Source: Centropus unirufus
Lineage: Eukaryota; Chordata; Aves; Cuculiformes; Centropidae
NCBI GenBank assembly: GCA_013397695.1
Contig: VYZI01000049.1
Location: forward strand, 2,158,862-2,222,861
Direction of reading: 5' to 3'
DNA length: 64,000 nt
Shown: piece by piece, positions 1 through 11,556 of the stretch
Layout of the letters: each line of letters opens with the position of its first letter
How positions within the stretch are numbered: the first letter of the stretch is position 1
Notes under the pieces: generated by a model
What the model saw: only the letters and a program-made list of their open reading frames with translations
Told to the model about the DNA's origin: nothing
The model's database searches: none
Made by a program: the position numbers and the translations under genes

Positions 1-90
1 TTACAGAACATTACCCTGAGTGAAACGAAACAGACATCCCAGTAGAGGACTATTTCAAATACTGTCAAACATCTCCATGTACTGTATTTC

Positions 91-132
91 ACACACACAA
101 AAAAAACCAAAAAAAAACCAAACCCAAAACCC
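91..132. repeat. A/C-rich low-complexity tract
   Basis: A short CA run passes into alternating A-runs and CC pairs, with a C-rich end. This is simple sequence with no coding content. Confidence 0.85.
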
Positions 133-3100
133 CTAACATGAATAATTTATATTCATTATATTGAATATTCAAAGTGCATCTTCCTGGCAAATTATTAGGA
201 TTGAAATTAGGGCAGGTGGACAAGAATTCCAGATACCCTGCACATAACGCTCCTAACTCATTGTAAAATTAATGAAAATTAGTTATGTTTAAAGTGAGTT
301 TTGCCCCAAATTTATTTTACCTTATTTTTGCTGAAAATCTTGGATTTCTTGTTCCTACAGTCTACTAAAGCTGTAGCACTAGAAAACACCAGCATCTCCA
401 AATCTAGTTTTAACAAAAGTGCAACCTTTGTAAGCACTATTCTCAAGATGCCAGAGCATGAAACATAAGCAGATAGGCCAACATAAAAATGGATGTGTGA
501 GAGCATATGACACCCTCATAACTGGCAGCTACTCCTGCAGGTCTTGAGTAGGACATCTTAGAAAGTAGTCATTCATGTCATTCACTTTTACATGGATGAA
601 GGATTTATTTTTTCCACTTGCGTGTTGAACAAACATAATCTCCCAGAATTAAATATATTGGACAATTTATCAGAAAATATTAGCCCTGTCATTAGTGATT
701 ATCAGCTGAAATGGGAGATGTACTGCACACTTTTATTTGCATCAGGAGAGACTATAGCAAGGAAGTAAATGAACATGAATACTTGTCAATGCTGTAAAAA
801 CAGATCAACTGATGCAAAAATTATGTATCTGGAAAATCTTTAATCAGTACATCGACATGCTGTAATTATAGATCCTGCATGGTACTAATGCATTGGTGGT
901 CATATAGTAGTTTCATGAGTTGCTCAGGACAGCTTACCTCTCCCTTTTCTCCTTCCCCTCTTGCTCTCCTTCCCTCCTGAAATTCCAGGAGAATCCAGTG
1001 TGTCCAAAAAGAGGAAGTCAAATTATGAAAAGAGAGAAAGAAGATAAAAAACAATAAAATAAAATACCTATCCTTGCATTACTCCCAAGAAAGGAACAAC
1101 AGATAGTTTAGCAAACTCCAGTCAAGGTCTTTCTATCACATTCAGGCCAGACTGGTAACAATCAAAGGCAAGAGCATTTTCAATTTGTCTAGAAATCAGA
1201 TTCAAAAGCCTGATGTAGCTTCTGATTGTGTTCCCAGCATAACATTTCCTGGTCACCTCTCCAAGTACATCTCTAGGGACCACCAACACAGAAGCTACAG
1301 GAATATCCTTTGCATCACTAGGCCAAAGTCAACAATAGCAAATAAAGAGTATGTTACAAGAAATACTACAGTTTCCTTTTCCATTGCTCCATTTCCATTT
1401 TCATCTTTTAATGAAAAAGCCAAGCTTGTAGTTATCCCCTGTACTACATCAAAATTACTGTTCCAATAGGAAAAGGCACAAGTTAGGTTTTACCCTAACT
1501 GGATTTATTGTGTGCCACTGGAATTTACTTTCTACAAGTCATTTAAGGCAGGAGGTGCTATCTCTTCAGGGGAATAATACTCTCATCTTTGTTTTACAAC
1601 TAGTTTTCCAAAGATATAATACGTGACATTCTCTTCTCCCAGTTCCCATGAGGAAGGGACTCTCAGTCACAGAAGACAGGAATGCTGTTTTACCAGAAAC
1701 ACTTTTTTCGGATGCTTACTTTCATCTCAGTTAAAAATTACCCTTCATATCTTCTGCAAACATCAAGGATCACCTGGTGAGTATTTTGTCTACTCAGATT
1801 CATTCTTGTCTGTGTACTTCAGAACGTGTTATAGTCATCATTGCTATTACTTGCAATTACAGGAGAGAAAAAAACATGTACTTGATTGACATGGAGTAAA
1901 AGCTAAAGCAGGCAGACTCCGGCAGCTATAAAACACATTAGCTTTTCTACCCCCTACTATAGGGACTAAGAATTTTCAGCCTCTTATAAGAATGCTTTGC
2001 CAGTCACACTAATTGCCAGTAAATACATTGTTTCATAATCTTGTCAATTATAAATGTAGTCAATTATGTCTAGATATCCTACTATTGTCTTCAGTACTGT
2101 CGATACTGCACTGAAGAATTTCTTCCTTCCTAGCACTGAAGCTCATCCTCACCATTTTGTGACTCAGGAAGTAACAAAGGTTGTCAGGCACACACACAGA
2201 GATTTTTGGTAGTCCAAGTGTAGTGGTCTGTGTTTGAACTGGACTAAGATGGCCAGGTTACTGCATCTACTTGTGCAAGAAAAATCCAATTGTGATTTTC
2301 TAATGTTCAAAATTGCAAAGTTTGGCTTTATAGTTCGTCTTTGCCTGTAACACAACCTCCAAAGTGACTCAGTGTTGCTTTTTCCCAGTTTGTATAATAA
2401 AATGTATATTGGGTACCAGAAGTAGGAAATTAAGGAAAAAAAGTTAAGATACACTGATGACATGAAAAAATGGCAAAATGTTTTAGTCATAAAACACAAA
2501 CTTTAGTCCAGAGGAAGTCAGGACTTAGATCAAAGCATCTAAAACAACACATTTTAAAAAAAATAAAAATACCTATTTTTTCACCTTTCTACTTTGCCAA
2601 GGGGTACATAGGTGCTATTGGTTCCATGATCACCAGTTGGTTTCATCATGCAAGAAGCAGGTAAAAGATCTGCGTCTTATTTATGCTAGAAGTCATTCTG
2701 TTTTAAGCAGAGAAGAGGATCTTAAAAGGCTCAATTGTAACTTGTACTTAATTTTATTCAATCCACACTGACCAGAATGATGAAAATGAAATTACATAGA
2801 GGTATGAATCAAGTCAATCATCTTCAGAGATTTGCAATTCAAGTAATGGCTGATCTGGACTATAAAAACTTAGATATTTTCTGAAAAAAATATGTTTCCC
2901 ATGTGGTTCTGAAGGCAGTGGTAAGGTTACAGCTCTAGCGAGAAGTGGCAGTAATCATCAGTTTAATTTCAGTGTTGTATAAGACATGTATTCCTGACAG
3001 TGTTCCCAGAGGATTCTGAAGGACAAGGAAGTGTGAAATTCAAGTTATGTATATCATGAAGTGCAGACAGTGAAAAAGCAAAACCTTAATTTAAAGTACA

Positions 3101-6100
3101 ACTCCTACCCCATTTTTCCCACTGTAAATTTATTTTTCCTGTCAACATAGTTTACAGTCTGATAGACACTATGCTGCTCTAATTCAGTAATAATGCCAAT
3201 TACGTCTTCATCTGAATGTAAAATTACGAAAATTCAGATAATATCACAGTTTATGTTAACAGAGCTGCTGAGTTTGTCATTTAACAGAACCTCTGAACTC
3301 TGCTTTATTTATTTTATATTTAATATTCTCTCAATTTCACTGATGGGAAACTGAAGAAAAGATCATCATATATATGCCTTTAGAAAAATTCTAGATGTCT
3401 ACTTGGTCATGCCAGAGTCTTACGAGAGAAATTCAATGGTGAAATTGCTTTTACAAGATGCTAAAATATCAATAGCAGAGTTAAAAGTCAAAGCTCCATG
3501 TTCTGACTGCCTTTCCTCTAACCACTTTTAGATCTTGCCATTCAGAAGACAGGAATTCTGCAGCCTATACTCTTTGAATCCTTCGCATATGTTCCTGGGA
3601 ACAATGTGATAACAATTCCATTTCCATCTCCCATGCTTTCTAATTAACGTAAAACATGCCAAATTTACTTAAATACTCAAGTTATAACTGGAAGTGGGGA
3701 GGTAGGGACAAATTTATATTTTTTCCTTCCTTGCTTAAGACAATTCACAGTTATGCAATTATACAGCATGATGTATTTATTTAACCAGAGGGCATTTGCA
3801 AGTGCTCATCAAGCATTTTCATGTAATATTCAGTAGAAAATTTGCCTTTGATGGTAAGTTCATGGCATCCAGCAGCGTTAGCCTGTTTGTTACATTGCAA
3901 ATCCACCTTGAATGACAGGATTCTGAAAGTACCTCCTGGGAGCCAAAAGATATAGGGTTTAAATATGTAATTCAAGGAAATCTATATCATCAGTTAAAGT
4001 GAACATCTTTGCTGTCATTAATTTTCAGTTCCACTGCAGTTTCTCCATGGCATCACCTGAAGAAGCTTAAGGAAGGGTTCATTTCTGTTCCAACTAGAAT
4101 CAGGAAATACCTATATTCTGGTAATAGACTACTTTTGTGAAACTTCATACCTACATTTCCTACATTTCTCTAAATATAGTAAACTGCCTCTTTACATGAC
4201 GTGTTCATTTATTTGCTCATATAATCAAAGGTGAGCTATCCTAAATTAACTTCTGTGTCTTAAGATCTTCACATCCTTGAAAATACATCTGTTAAAATAG
4301 CCTCCAAAAATTGCTTGCTGATATCAGAAGAGATGTATGGTATTACCTAGTATAAATTAGAATAAGTACATTTACATTGTTTTCAATAAGTTACTTTCTG
4401 TAACTTGGTGCCTTGGTCGGTATGTATGAAGATATTGTCTATGGTCCATAGAGATTAATACTTCATTAGCAAAATTAGACTTATTGCAAAATTTTGCATA
4501 GTTGAGTTGATATTTTCCTGGGAAGAAGAGTTTTATACCACACCATGCCCCAGATTAAGCACCATGTCTGTATAAATGCCTACACTAAAATCATGTATCC
4601 ACTTGTTTCAACATGGATTTAAGTTAAGAAAATATTCCTTGTCGGTTAAATGGGCAATTATTTTTAAAGGCATCAGAACTTCACCATATCTCAAAGTTGT
4701 TGTCATGTACAAACAAGTCCATGACATGGACTCTGACTCACCACAGACCAGTCCTGAGAAGGTTAGCATTGTTGATGACATGAGTACGACCATTCTTTCT
4801 TATAAGAAATATTTGCAAAAAAATATAAGGCATGGAATGTTTCTGTAAGGCACAGTCAGCAAAAGAGTCAGAATGAAGAATGAAATAAACGCCAATAAAG
4901 GCAAGAATTTTAGAGCAAATCTTTTGGAATAATCTTCCCAGAAGAAAATTATAAGCACAAAATCTGTTTTACTATAGCTTTGTGAGAGGTAGGAAGTTTC
5001 CATGATGGTGAATTATAGGCTTGAAAGAAAAAAGATAAAAACTACTTGTTTCTGTATGAGAATTAAAGCTCTCAAATGCCACTGGTATATTTAGGATAGC
5101 ATGCGTCTTGTATACAAATACACACATTGTGGTTCTTAGGCACTTCACATCATGCCAGTAGCAGTGTAGAGCTCCACGGGCTATCTGGAAATATTGTATT
5201 TCCTTATATTTCCTTCATATTGTACTCTGTGCTATATTATACAGCAAAATAGTTCTGATAATATAACAATGGCATGGTTTCTGTGGAAAAGCACTTACTG
5301 TGGTTTACAAGAAATATTGTCTCTCCCTTGGAAGCTGATGACAGCTTGGATGAGACCTTTCACTATAGAACAGTCTCTGAAAATATTGCCCCAAAGTTAG
5401 TGTTTGACTGCCCCAGCCGTTTCCATGGAGTTCAAAGAAAAGAATACTATTCTCTCTGGTAAGATTTTTTATTTACTTTCACTATTCAATTTCTGCAAGG
5501 GGTAACTTCTCATCTTAGTTCTCCTCCTTTTCTATTCATCCCACATCAAAATACAGCTCTTGATGTAGATGAGTGGGTTGCCATGTAATGCTAAAGGAAA
5601 ACATTGCAACATCTATATTGTTATAGGCTCCTTGCTAACCTTCTCTAGTTACCATACTTGCCCTAGTGGATGCATTTTACAAACAGGGAAAAAAATGTCA
5701 GGAAAATAAACAGGACAAAATTTTAATTCTGACTTTTACATTAGCCACGAGTAGTTTCAGTTAAGCTTTACACGATTGCTAAGCAGAAATCTCCCATCTG
5801 AAAAGAAGCATCCAGCTTCATTTTAGGCACGAATCTGACTTCATTTCAAGTATTTTTTCTAATCATAGCCTACCAATGAACATATTAACCCACATTTCTG
5901 TTTGCATCATGATTTCTTTCAGCATTTCAGCCAAGTCAGCTACTTTATTATTGAGGATAATTACCAATAAAATAATATTTATTAATTCGGTCTTATTGTG
6001 CAGATAAGCCCAAGAGGCATCTGTTTATTTGAATTTCTTTCTAATCTGATAAAGTAATGAAAATTTGATGGATCATGAAAGAAATAGCTATCACAAAAAT

Positions 6101-6879
6101 GACTCAGTGAATTGTCTGCAGCAATAGACAGTGACAATAAAGTAATACAGTAATTTTTCAAACAACAGTACAAGCATTAACCCATTAATCAGCCAATATA
6201 AGCGACAAGATAAATATGAACAAGAAGGTGACTAAGTGACCCATTGAACAGCTCGTAGAAAATCCAGAGCTACACTGGGAACACAGATATTTCTGATGCC
6301 CACCTAGGACCTTGTGTTGCGCTCCCTGCTCAAACAGCCAGCCCTGTACTTTTAGTTACTGACATCAGTGACAGTTATATTTCAGGAGGTCCATCTGTAG
6401 TGAGGCTAGTTCAGGTATCTAGACAGGCTTTTTTACCCCTTTTCAGCAGTGTGGAGGGTGTATTTTTCAAAATTCTAACTAGAGAACAAGGGGACTAGCA
6501 GAAAAAGATGCCTTCACCTCTCGGACTAAAAAGAGCTTTCGTCACTGCAACTGGTATTGGTGCTGAAGATGTAACCTGACCTAAAAGCTGGGGGCTCACC
6601 ATATCACAGAGACCAATGAACATTTTCTAAACTAGTCACTGTGTCCACTCTGTGCTAAAAGGTAGGATAAAGTGTTTTGTCATCCTCTTTACTTCTTTTG
6701 CCCTTAAGATATTCTCTATAGTCTTCATTTTAATTTACGTATTTTTAGCTTGCTTTATGGGCTCCTGAGCTTTCTCTTCTACAAAGCCAGAGCAAGATAA
6801 AATAAAAAAAAACCCTTAGCCTCTGGCACAAAATAGGCCACTGAGAAAATAATTTAGCATAAATAATGTATCACTGTTA

Positions 6880-7250
6880 TGAGGTGTCAGCACCCTGAGG
6901 ACAATCCCTCTCCCCATCCTGGGGTAGTGTCTGCCTGGGCTTAGAGCCAACACGGAGCTGATGCTTACAGTGGGCTCGGGAAGATCTTAGCGCAGCTGGC
7001 AGAGCTCAGTGAGGCCTGTCCATCCCTTGGGGGAGAGCAGCCCCTGCCCTGCCTCAGCCATGTTTGCATTGATTCAGAGCCTGACCTCCCACCCATAAGG
7101 CTGATGTCCCAGCCCAGGCTCAGCCTAGTCCCAGGGAGGCACTTGATGTCAGGGGCTGGGGCTGCCCTTGTCTGCCTTGCTCTGGCTGAGGTGGTGGGAC
7201 AGTCCTGGGTAGCAGCCCCAGGGAGCAGTTCGCTCACTGTATCTTCCTCT
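6880..7250. other. GC-rich block of unknown identity
   Basis: This block of about 370 bases is clearly richer in G and C than its AT-rich surroundings, with many CAGCCC, CCTGCC and GGCTGAGG words but few CpG dinucleotides. Open frames cross it on both strands (minus 6965-7258, plus 7104-7310), which is expected in GC-rich DNA where stop codons are rarer. I recognise no protein domain. It could be a decayed LTR or other old transposon piece, or a short GC-rich regulatory segment. The low CpG content argues against an active CpG-island promoter. Confidence 0.5.
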
Positions 7251-9736
7251 GACAGCATGATTCTAACTGATCTTATTCCAGTGAATCCAAGCTATTCCAC
7301 CTCCATATGAGCGTATTTTATGCACACACATGTTCCTATGCAGTACTATGTTGGTTTTTTTTATTTCTCTTTTGAATAACATACTGGATAATAAACTTTG
7401 GAAAGTGCTAAGAGCAGCTTTTCTTTGCCTAATTATCCAACTATTTTCTGAGTAAATTTTTAGCATATGTGCTGTTTTCTTGCTCTAAGCTAAAAAAGAA
7501 ATATTTTCAAAAAACATGTTTGATCTGAAAGGATGTGGTTGGGAAGAACAGAAGGAAGTTTATTGCAAAGACATTTGTGTTCAGACAACGTAACAGGAAC
7601 TCAATGTATTGTCCTTGATTTTCAAATGGTATAAACATGGTCTAACCTCAGACTATGCATCTGAGGAATAATTGTTTACTAGTCGGCCACAAGATAAAAA
7701 CAAATTAAATATTCATATTTTGGTGTCAGCTATAAGATTACAGAAACATTGTCTTTCGGTCTTTTGTTCCAACACCTCTTTTGAAATGCATCACTAGAGA
7801 TCTACTCTTATAAACATTAATTGAAAATGAAGGTTTGTTGCCCAAATTCAATATATTCTAACCCAAAAGTTGGTCATAATTATATTCTCCTTGAGCAGAA
7901 CATTGAGTATTTGATGACGATCAAGTTCAGCTAAGAGCATGACTGAAAAAGGAGAGAAAAAAGGGTATTTCCTTGATTTGCTATCAACAAAAGTATTAAC
8001 AGATGTCACTGGAGTAGAAACTTTTTATTTTCACACAATATACCTGCTTTAGATCTAATAACTCATAAATTATTCCAAAAGCTTATGGTGTAAGGCTTCT
8101 GATATACTTACTTGGACTTAATCCAAAGCCCTTTAAAATGATGGAATTTTTTCCTTTTGATAAAATTATACTTTATGTCCAACACTACTATGCATCATTC
8201 CTCACACTTACTCTCAATTACTAAAAATGTATTCTTTATACAAGCCTAGCATCCTAGTGCCTTCAGCACTTTGAAATCCCTCTGCTACCTTCTTCTATTG
8301 ATCAAGGCTAAATCTTCTTCCTCGGCTTTAACACCCTTTCCCACAAGTCCAGATCCTTTTTCAGAATAACTCCACAACCCCATATGGTAGTGTGAATTAA
8401 TAAACCTTTCCACACAGCCAAGCAGGAGACAACTCCATCCTATTTGTTTAACAGAAAAAAAAGTGGTACAGATGACGTTGAACCTAACTTGTGTATTTCT
8501 GACATCTTTCATTTCATGTTTTCAGTCAAGAATATTTGAATTCTGTCCTGATTATAAAATATGAGCAGAAATTTTTGAACTAGCATTAGAGTTAACAACT
8601 TCTATTCTCCATCTTCCTACTGTCTTAATTTATACACTACTCATAATTACTACCTCTTTTCAGCTATCTGCTCAGGTCCTCTTCCATAAACCCTATGTAC
8701 AAGTTGGAAATAGATGAGGTTAAAAAGATATTGATATATGAAATCATATGTTTAACATCTTCATTCAAAAACTCAGTAGGAAGCTTCAGAGCCTAACTCA
8801 TAAGAGCTGGGTAAGCATATACCTACACAGAAAGAGTCTCAATTGCTGTCTTTCTTTCCTTCCCTATAATGAAATTGTTTTCTACTGCAAACAGAGTTGA
8901 TTTTTGAAGTCAGGCTCTTGTCAGACTCAAGGGAAGCAAATAGATGTAAAACAGGCCAGCTGGCATGACAGTAATTAGGCTCTAAATCGGTTGTTATCAG
9001 GACCCAAAGCTGCACTGTGAAATTAGCTCAGAACTTTAATTAAACCTGTAGTAACAACTTACTTTTATTTCTTAATTATTATTTTATTGGGAATGTAGCT
9101 GAACAGAGGACTGAATGGCTCACTGAACTAGTAAAAACTAATATAGCCATTTCCCTCTGTATTATCAGTAGAGATCAGAACCACCTTAGCTGTTACAAAC
9201 AGTTATTATCACAAGTATCCCTCTGGCTTTTTGTCATCTTTAGAGAATTAATTAAAAAGCTCACACTGTTGTGCATTTAACATTTCCTACTGCCAGTTTA
9301 GATTCCACGTAGGCAAGCAAAGCAATAATGGGCTGCATTTACAATAATATTAGCATTATGGTTCTGGGAATTTTGATTACTTTTCTCAGTGTATGCATAT
9401 GCCATGCACATATTGCAATTAAAGATGTTATTTGGTGCAAATAAACTAGATTATTTCCAAAGAAACATTACCAGTTCTACTCCAAACCTGTACCAGGTGT
9501 GTCCCAGATATGACAGGGATAGTGAGTTCAAGCATCTCCACTTGAACATACCTTTGACATAGTGAGGAAGTTTGGTCCATTGCACCAGACCAATTTTAGT
9601 CTGACTTGAAGCCCCTAAACTTCACATTTTATACATATAAAGTCTTCAGCAACAGTTCTTTCAGTCCACCGAACCAGCCCCGTTGCACCAAATTTCTCAG
9701 CAATATAGACACAGTGGGTCACTGGGATTTAGCATT

Positions 9737-9774
9737 ACATTAAATACATTAAATAGATTAAACACATTAAATAC
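9737..9774. repeat. 9-bp tandem repeat, 4 copies
   Basis: Four consecutive 9-base units start at 9737, 9746, 9755 and 9764. Three read acattaaat and the third is the variant agattaaac. The array is a minisatellite-like slippage product in non-coding DNA. Confidence 0.85.
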
Positions 9775-10395
9775 AGGGAAAAATGTTAACAAACCCAAGG
9801 AAGTTGTCTTCATTTTCATCCATTTGTGCACGGTACTTTGAAGATAAACATTTAAAGAACTATGTAAACAAGTTCCTTATACACATACTCTTTCGCAATG
9901 CGAAATTAGAATCAAAACATAATACAGAGATTGGGGACACATACTCCTATGATAATATTTGTTGTGCATTGGTACTTCAGAGTTCTGAGATTGGATACTG
10001 TCTATCATTCTCTCTCTAATGTCTAAAATCTCTGTGCACACTGGCAAGTAATACCAGTATTAAGTATTAATGTCCAGGCTTTCATCCCAAAATATCAAAA
10101 TAAGACTGCAGAAACAGGATCCATTGATCCTTACTGACAGATGAATCCTGCTAAAGCCAAAAATAGCTCTGCCATTGAATTGAATGGGACATTTTACTTG
10201 TAGTGTCCAATAGCATCTGACACAAATTCACAAGAAAGGCAGATATTTGGAAAGTACACTGTCATCATATTCACCTAAACAGCTGTATGAGAAATCAAAA
10301 GAGAATGGACATTTGGGAAGGCAGAATTTTGTTCTTTGTTTGTGGCCAACCTTAGCAGTAAACACCATAAATTCAGATTTTCTCTACTTTAAATC

Positions 10396-11215
10396 ACAGA
10401 ATCATAGAATTATTTAGGTTTGAAAAGACAGTTAAGATCATCAAGTCCAATCAACAACCTAACATTGTCATTGAATCATGTCCCTGCCCACCACATCTAC
10501 AGTTCTTTTAAGTACCCCCAGTGATGGTAACTCAGTTGCTTCCCTGGGTATCTTGTTCCACTGACTGACAATTCTTTCAGGGAAGGAATATTTCCTAACA
10601 TGTAGCTTAAACCTCCTCTGACGCAACCTGAGGCCATTTCCTCTAGTTATAACACTTGTTACTTGATGGATCATCCACTTTGACAGAAGCTCCTTTCAGG
10701 TTATTGTGAAGAGCAAGGAGGGCTGCCCTCAGCTTTTTCTTCTCCGGACTAACCAATCCTAGTTTCCTCTGCCTCTCCTTGTAGCAGTTGTGCTTTAGAG
10801 CCATCATCAGCTTCATTTCCCTTCTTTGCACATGCTCCTGCAGCTTGGTGTCTTTCTTATACTGAGGGGACCAAATATGAACATAGTATTCAAAGTGTGG
10901 CCCCACCAGCATTGAATACAGGGGAACAATGACTTCCTTATTCCTGTTGGCCACACAATTTCTAATACAATCTAGGGTTCTGTTGGCCACCTTGACCACC
11001 TGGACACACTGCTGGCTCATATTCAGCCAGCCACTGACCAGCACTTCAATCCCTTTTCTGCCCGGAAGCTTTCAAGACATTCATCCCCAAGCCTGTAGCA
11101 TTCCATGATGTTATTGTGGCTCAAGTGCAGGACTCAGGACTTAGCCTTGTTGAACCTCGTACAGTTGGACTTGGCCATTGATTGACCTGTCCAGTGTCCT
11201 CTGTGGTGCCCCCCT
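10396..11215 (-). mobile_element. CR1 LINE, 3' part, 5'-truncated
   Basis: The left edge carries the reverse complement of the CR1 3' end (cagaatcatagaat, then a segment matching AAGACC and GATCATCAAGTCCAA), so the element runs on the minus strand with its 3' end at left. Minus-strand frames at 10468-10674 and 10643-11044 encode decayed reverse-transcriptase C-terminal text. Recognisable pieces include SQWNKIPREATELPSLGV and MLVGPHFEYYVHIWSPQYKKD, matching the family patterns WNRLPREVVE.PSL and LVRPHLEYCVQFW.P.YKKD. Near 11150 the minus strand still reads as the FNKAK segment that precedes VLHLG. The frame is broken between these pieces, so the copy is dead. The left end is near-complete and the right end is truncated where an inverted CR1 piece begins. 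Confidence 0.93.
10643..11044 (-). pseudogene. CR1 reverse-transcriptase C-terminal fragment, broken
   Basis: This 133-codon open stretch lies inside the CR1 copy. It includes the family segment VAN..LDCIRN.VANR..EVIVPLYSMLV, followed by HFEYYVHIWSPQYKKDTKLQEHVQRR. This is the region downstream of the palm domain of the CR1 ORF2 protein, an endonuclease plus reverse transcriptase used for target-primed retrotransposition. The frame continues into a different frame at 10468-10674, which shows an indel. No catalytic palm motif is present because the copy is truncated before it. The fragment has no function by itself. Confidence 0.88.
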
Positions 11216-11221
11216 TCCTGG

Positions 11222-11556
11222 AAGCAGGGGAAATGTAGTGACAAATGATAAGTAAAAATGAGTTAATGCCTTCCTTGCCTCAGTTTTTAATAATAAGACA
11301 AGTTGTTCTATGGATGCCTATCTTTCTGAGCTGAAATACAGGGACAGGGAGCAGAATGGAGCCCCCACGATGCAAGAGGAAAGGTTTAGAGACTTGCTAC
11401 TCCACTTAGATTCACACAGCTCTATGGGTCCAGATGGGATCTGCCCAAGAGTACTGAAGAAACTAGTGGAAGTGCTCACCAAGGTTCTTTCAATCGTTTG
11501 TCGATAGAACTGGGTAACTGTGGAGATCCCACTTGACTGGAGATTAGTAAGTGAAA
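11222..11556 (+). mobile_element. CR1 LINE 5' piece, inverted relative to neighbour
   Basis: Plus-strand translation of 11236-11300 gives TNDK, two stops, then VNAFLASVFNNKTSCS, matching the CR1 segment T.DKEKAEVLNAFFASVFT.KTS. The frame at 11310-11507 then reads ERFRDLLLHLDSHSSMGPDGICPRVLKKL, matching the CR1 reverse-transcriptase N-terminal pattern RDLL..LD.HKSMGPDGIHPRVLKEL. It ends in a DWRLVS-like segment near 11550. It has neither the CR1 3' end nor the 5' start. It abuts the minus-strand CR1 on its left, and the arrangement fits one insertion event with a 5' inversion (twin priming). Two independent insertions remain possible. Confidence 0.88.

Larger units (their letters stand above)
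1..10395. other. AT-rich non-coding DNA, no gene supported
   Basis: No open frame here exceeds about 110 codons, and none shows a recognisable domain, a run of exons or a repeat-encoded protein. The stretch contains an A/C-rich tract at 91-132, a GC-rich block at about 6880-7250 and a 9-bp tandem array at 9737-9774, each listed separately. The part at about 8990-9470 is rich in TAAT-like words and free of recognisable repeats, so it could be regulatory, but the sequence alone does not show this. Confidence 0.7.
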
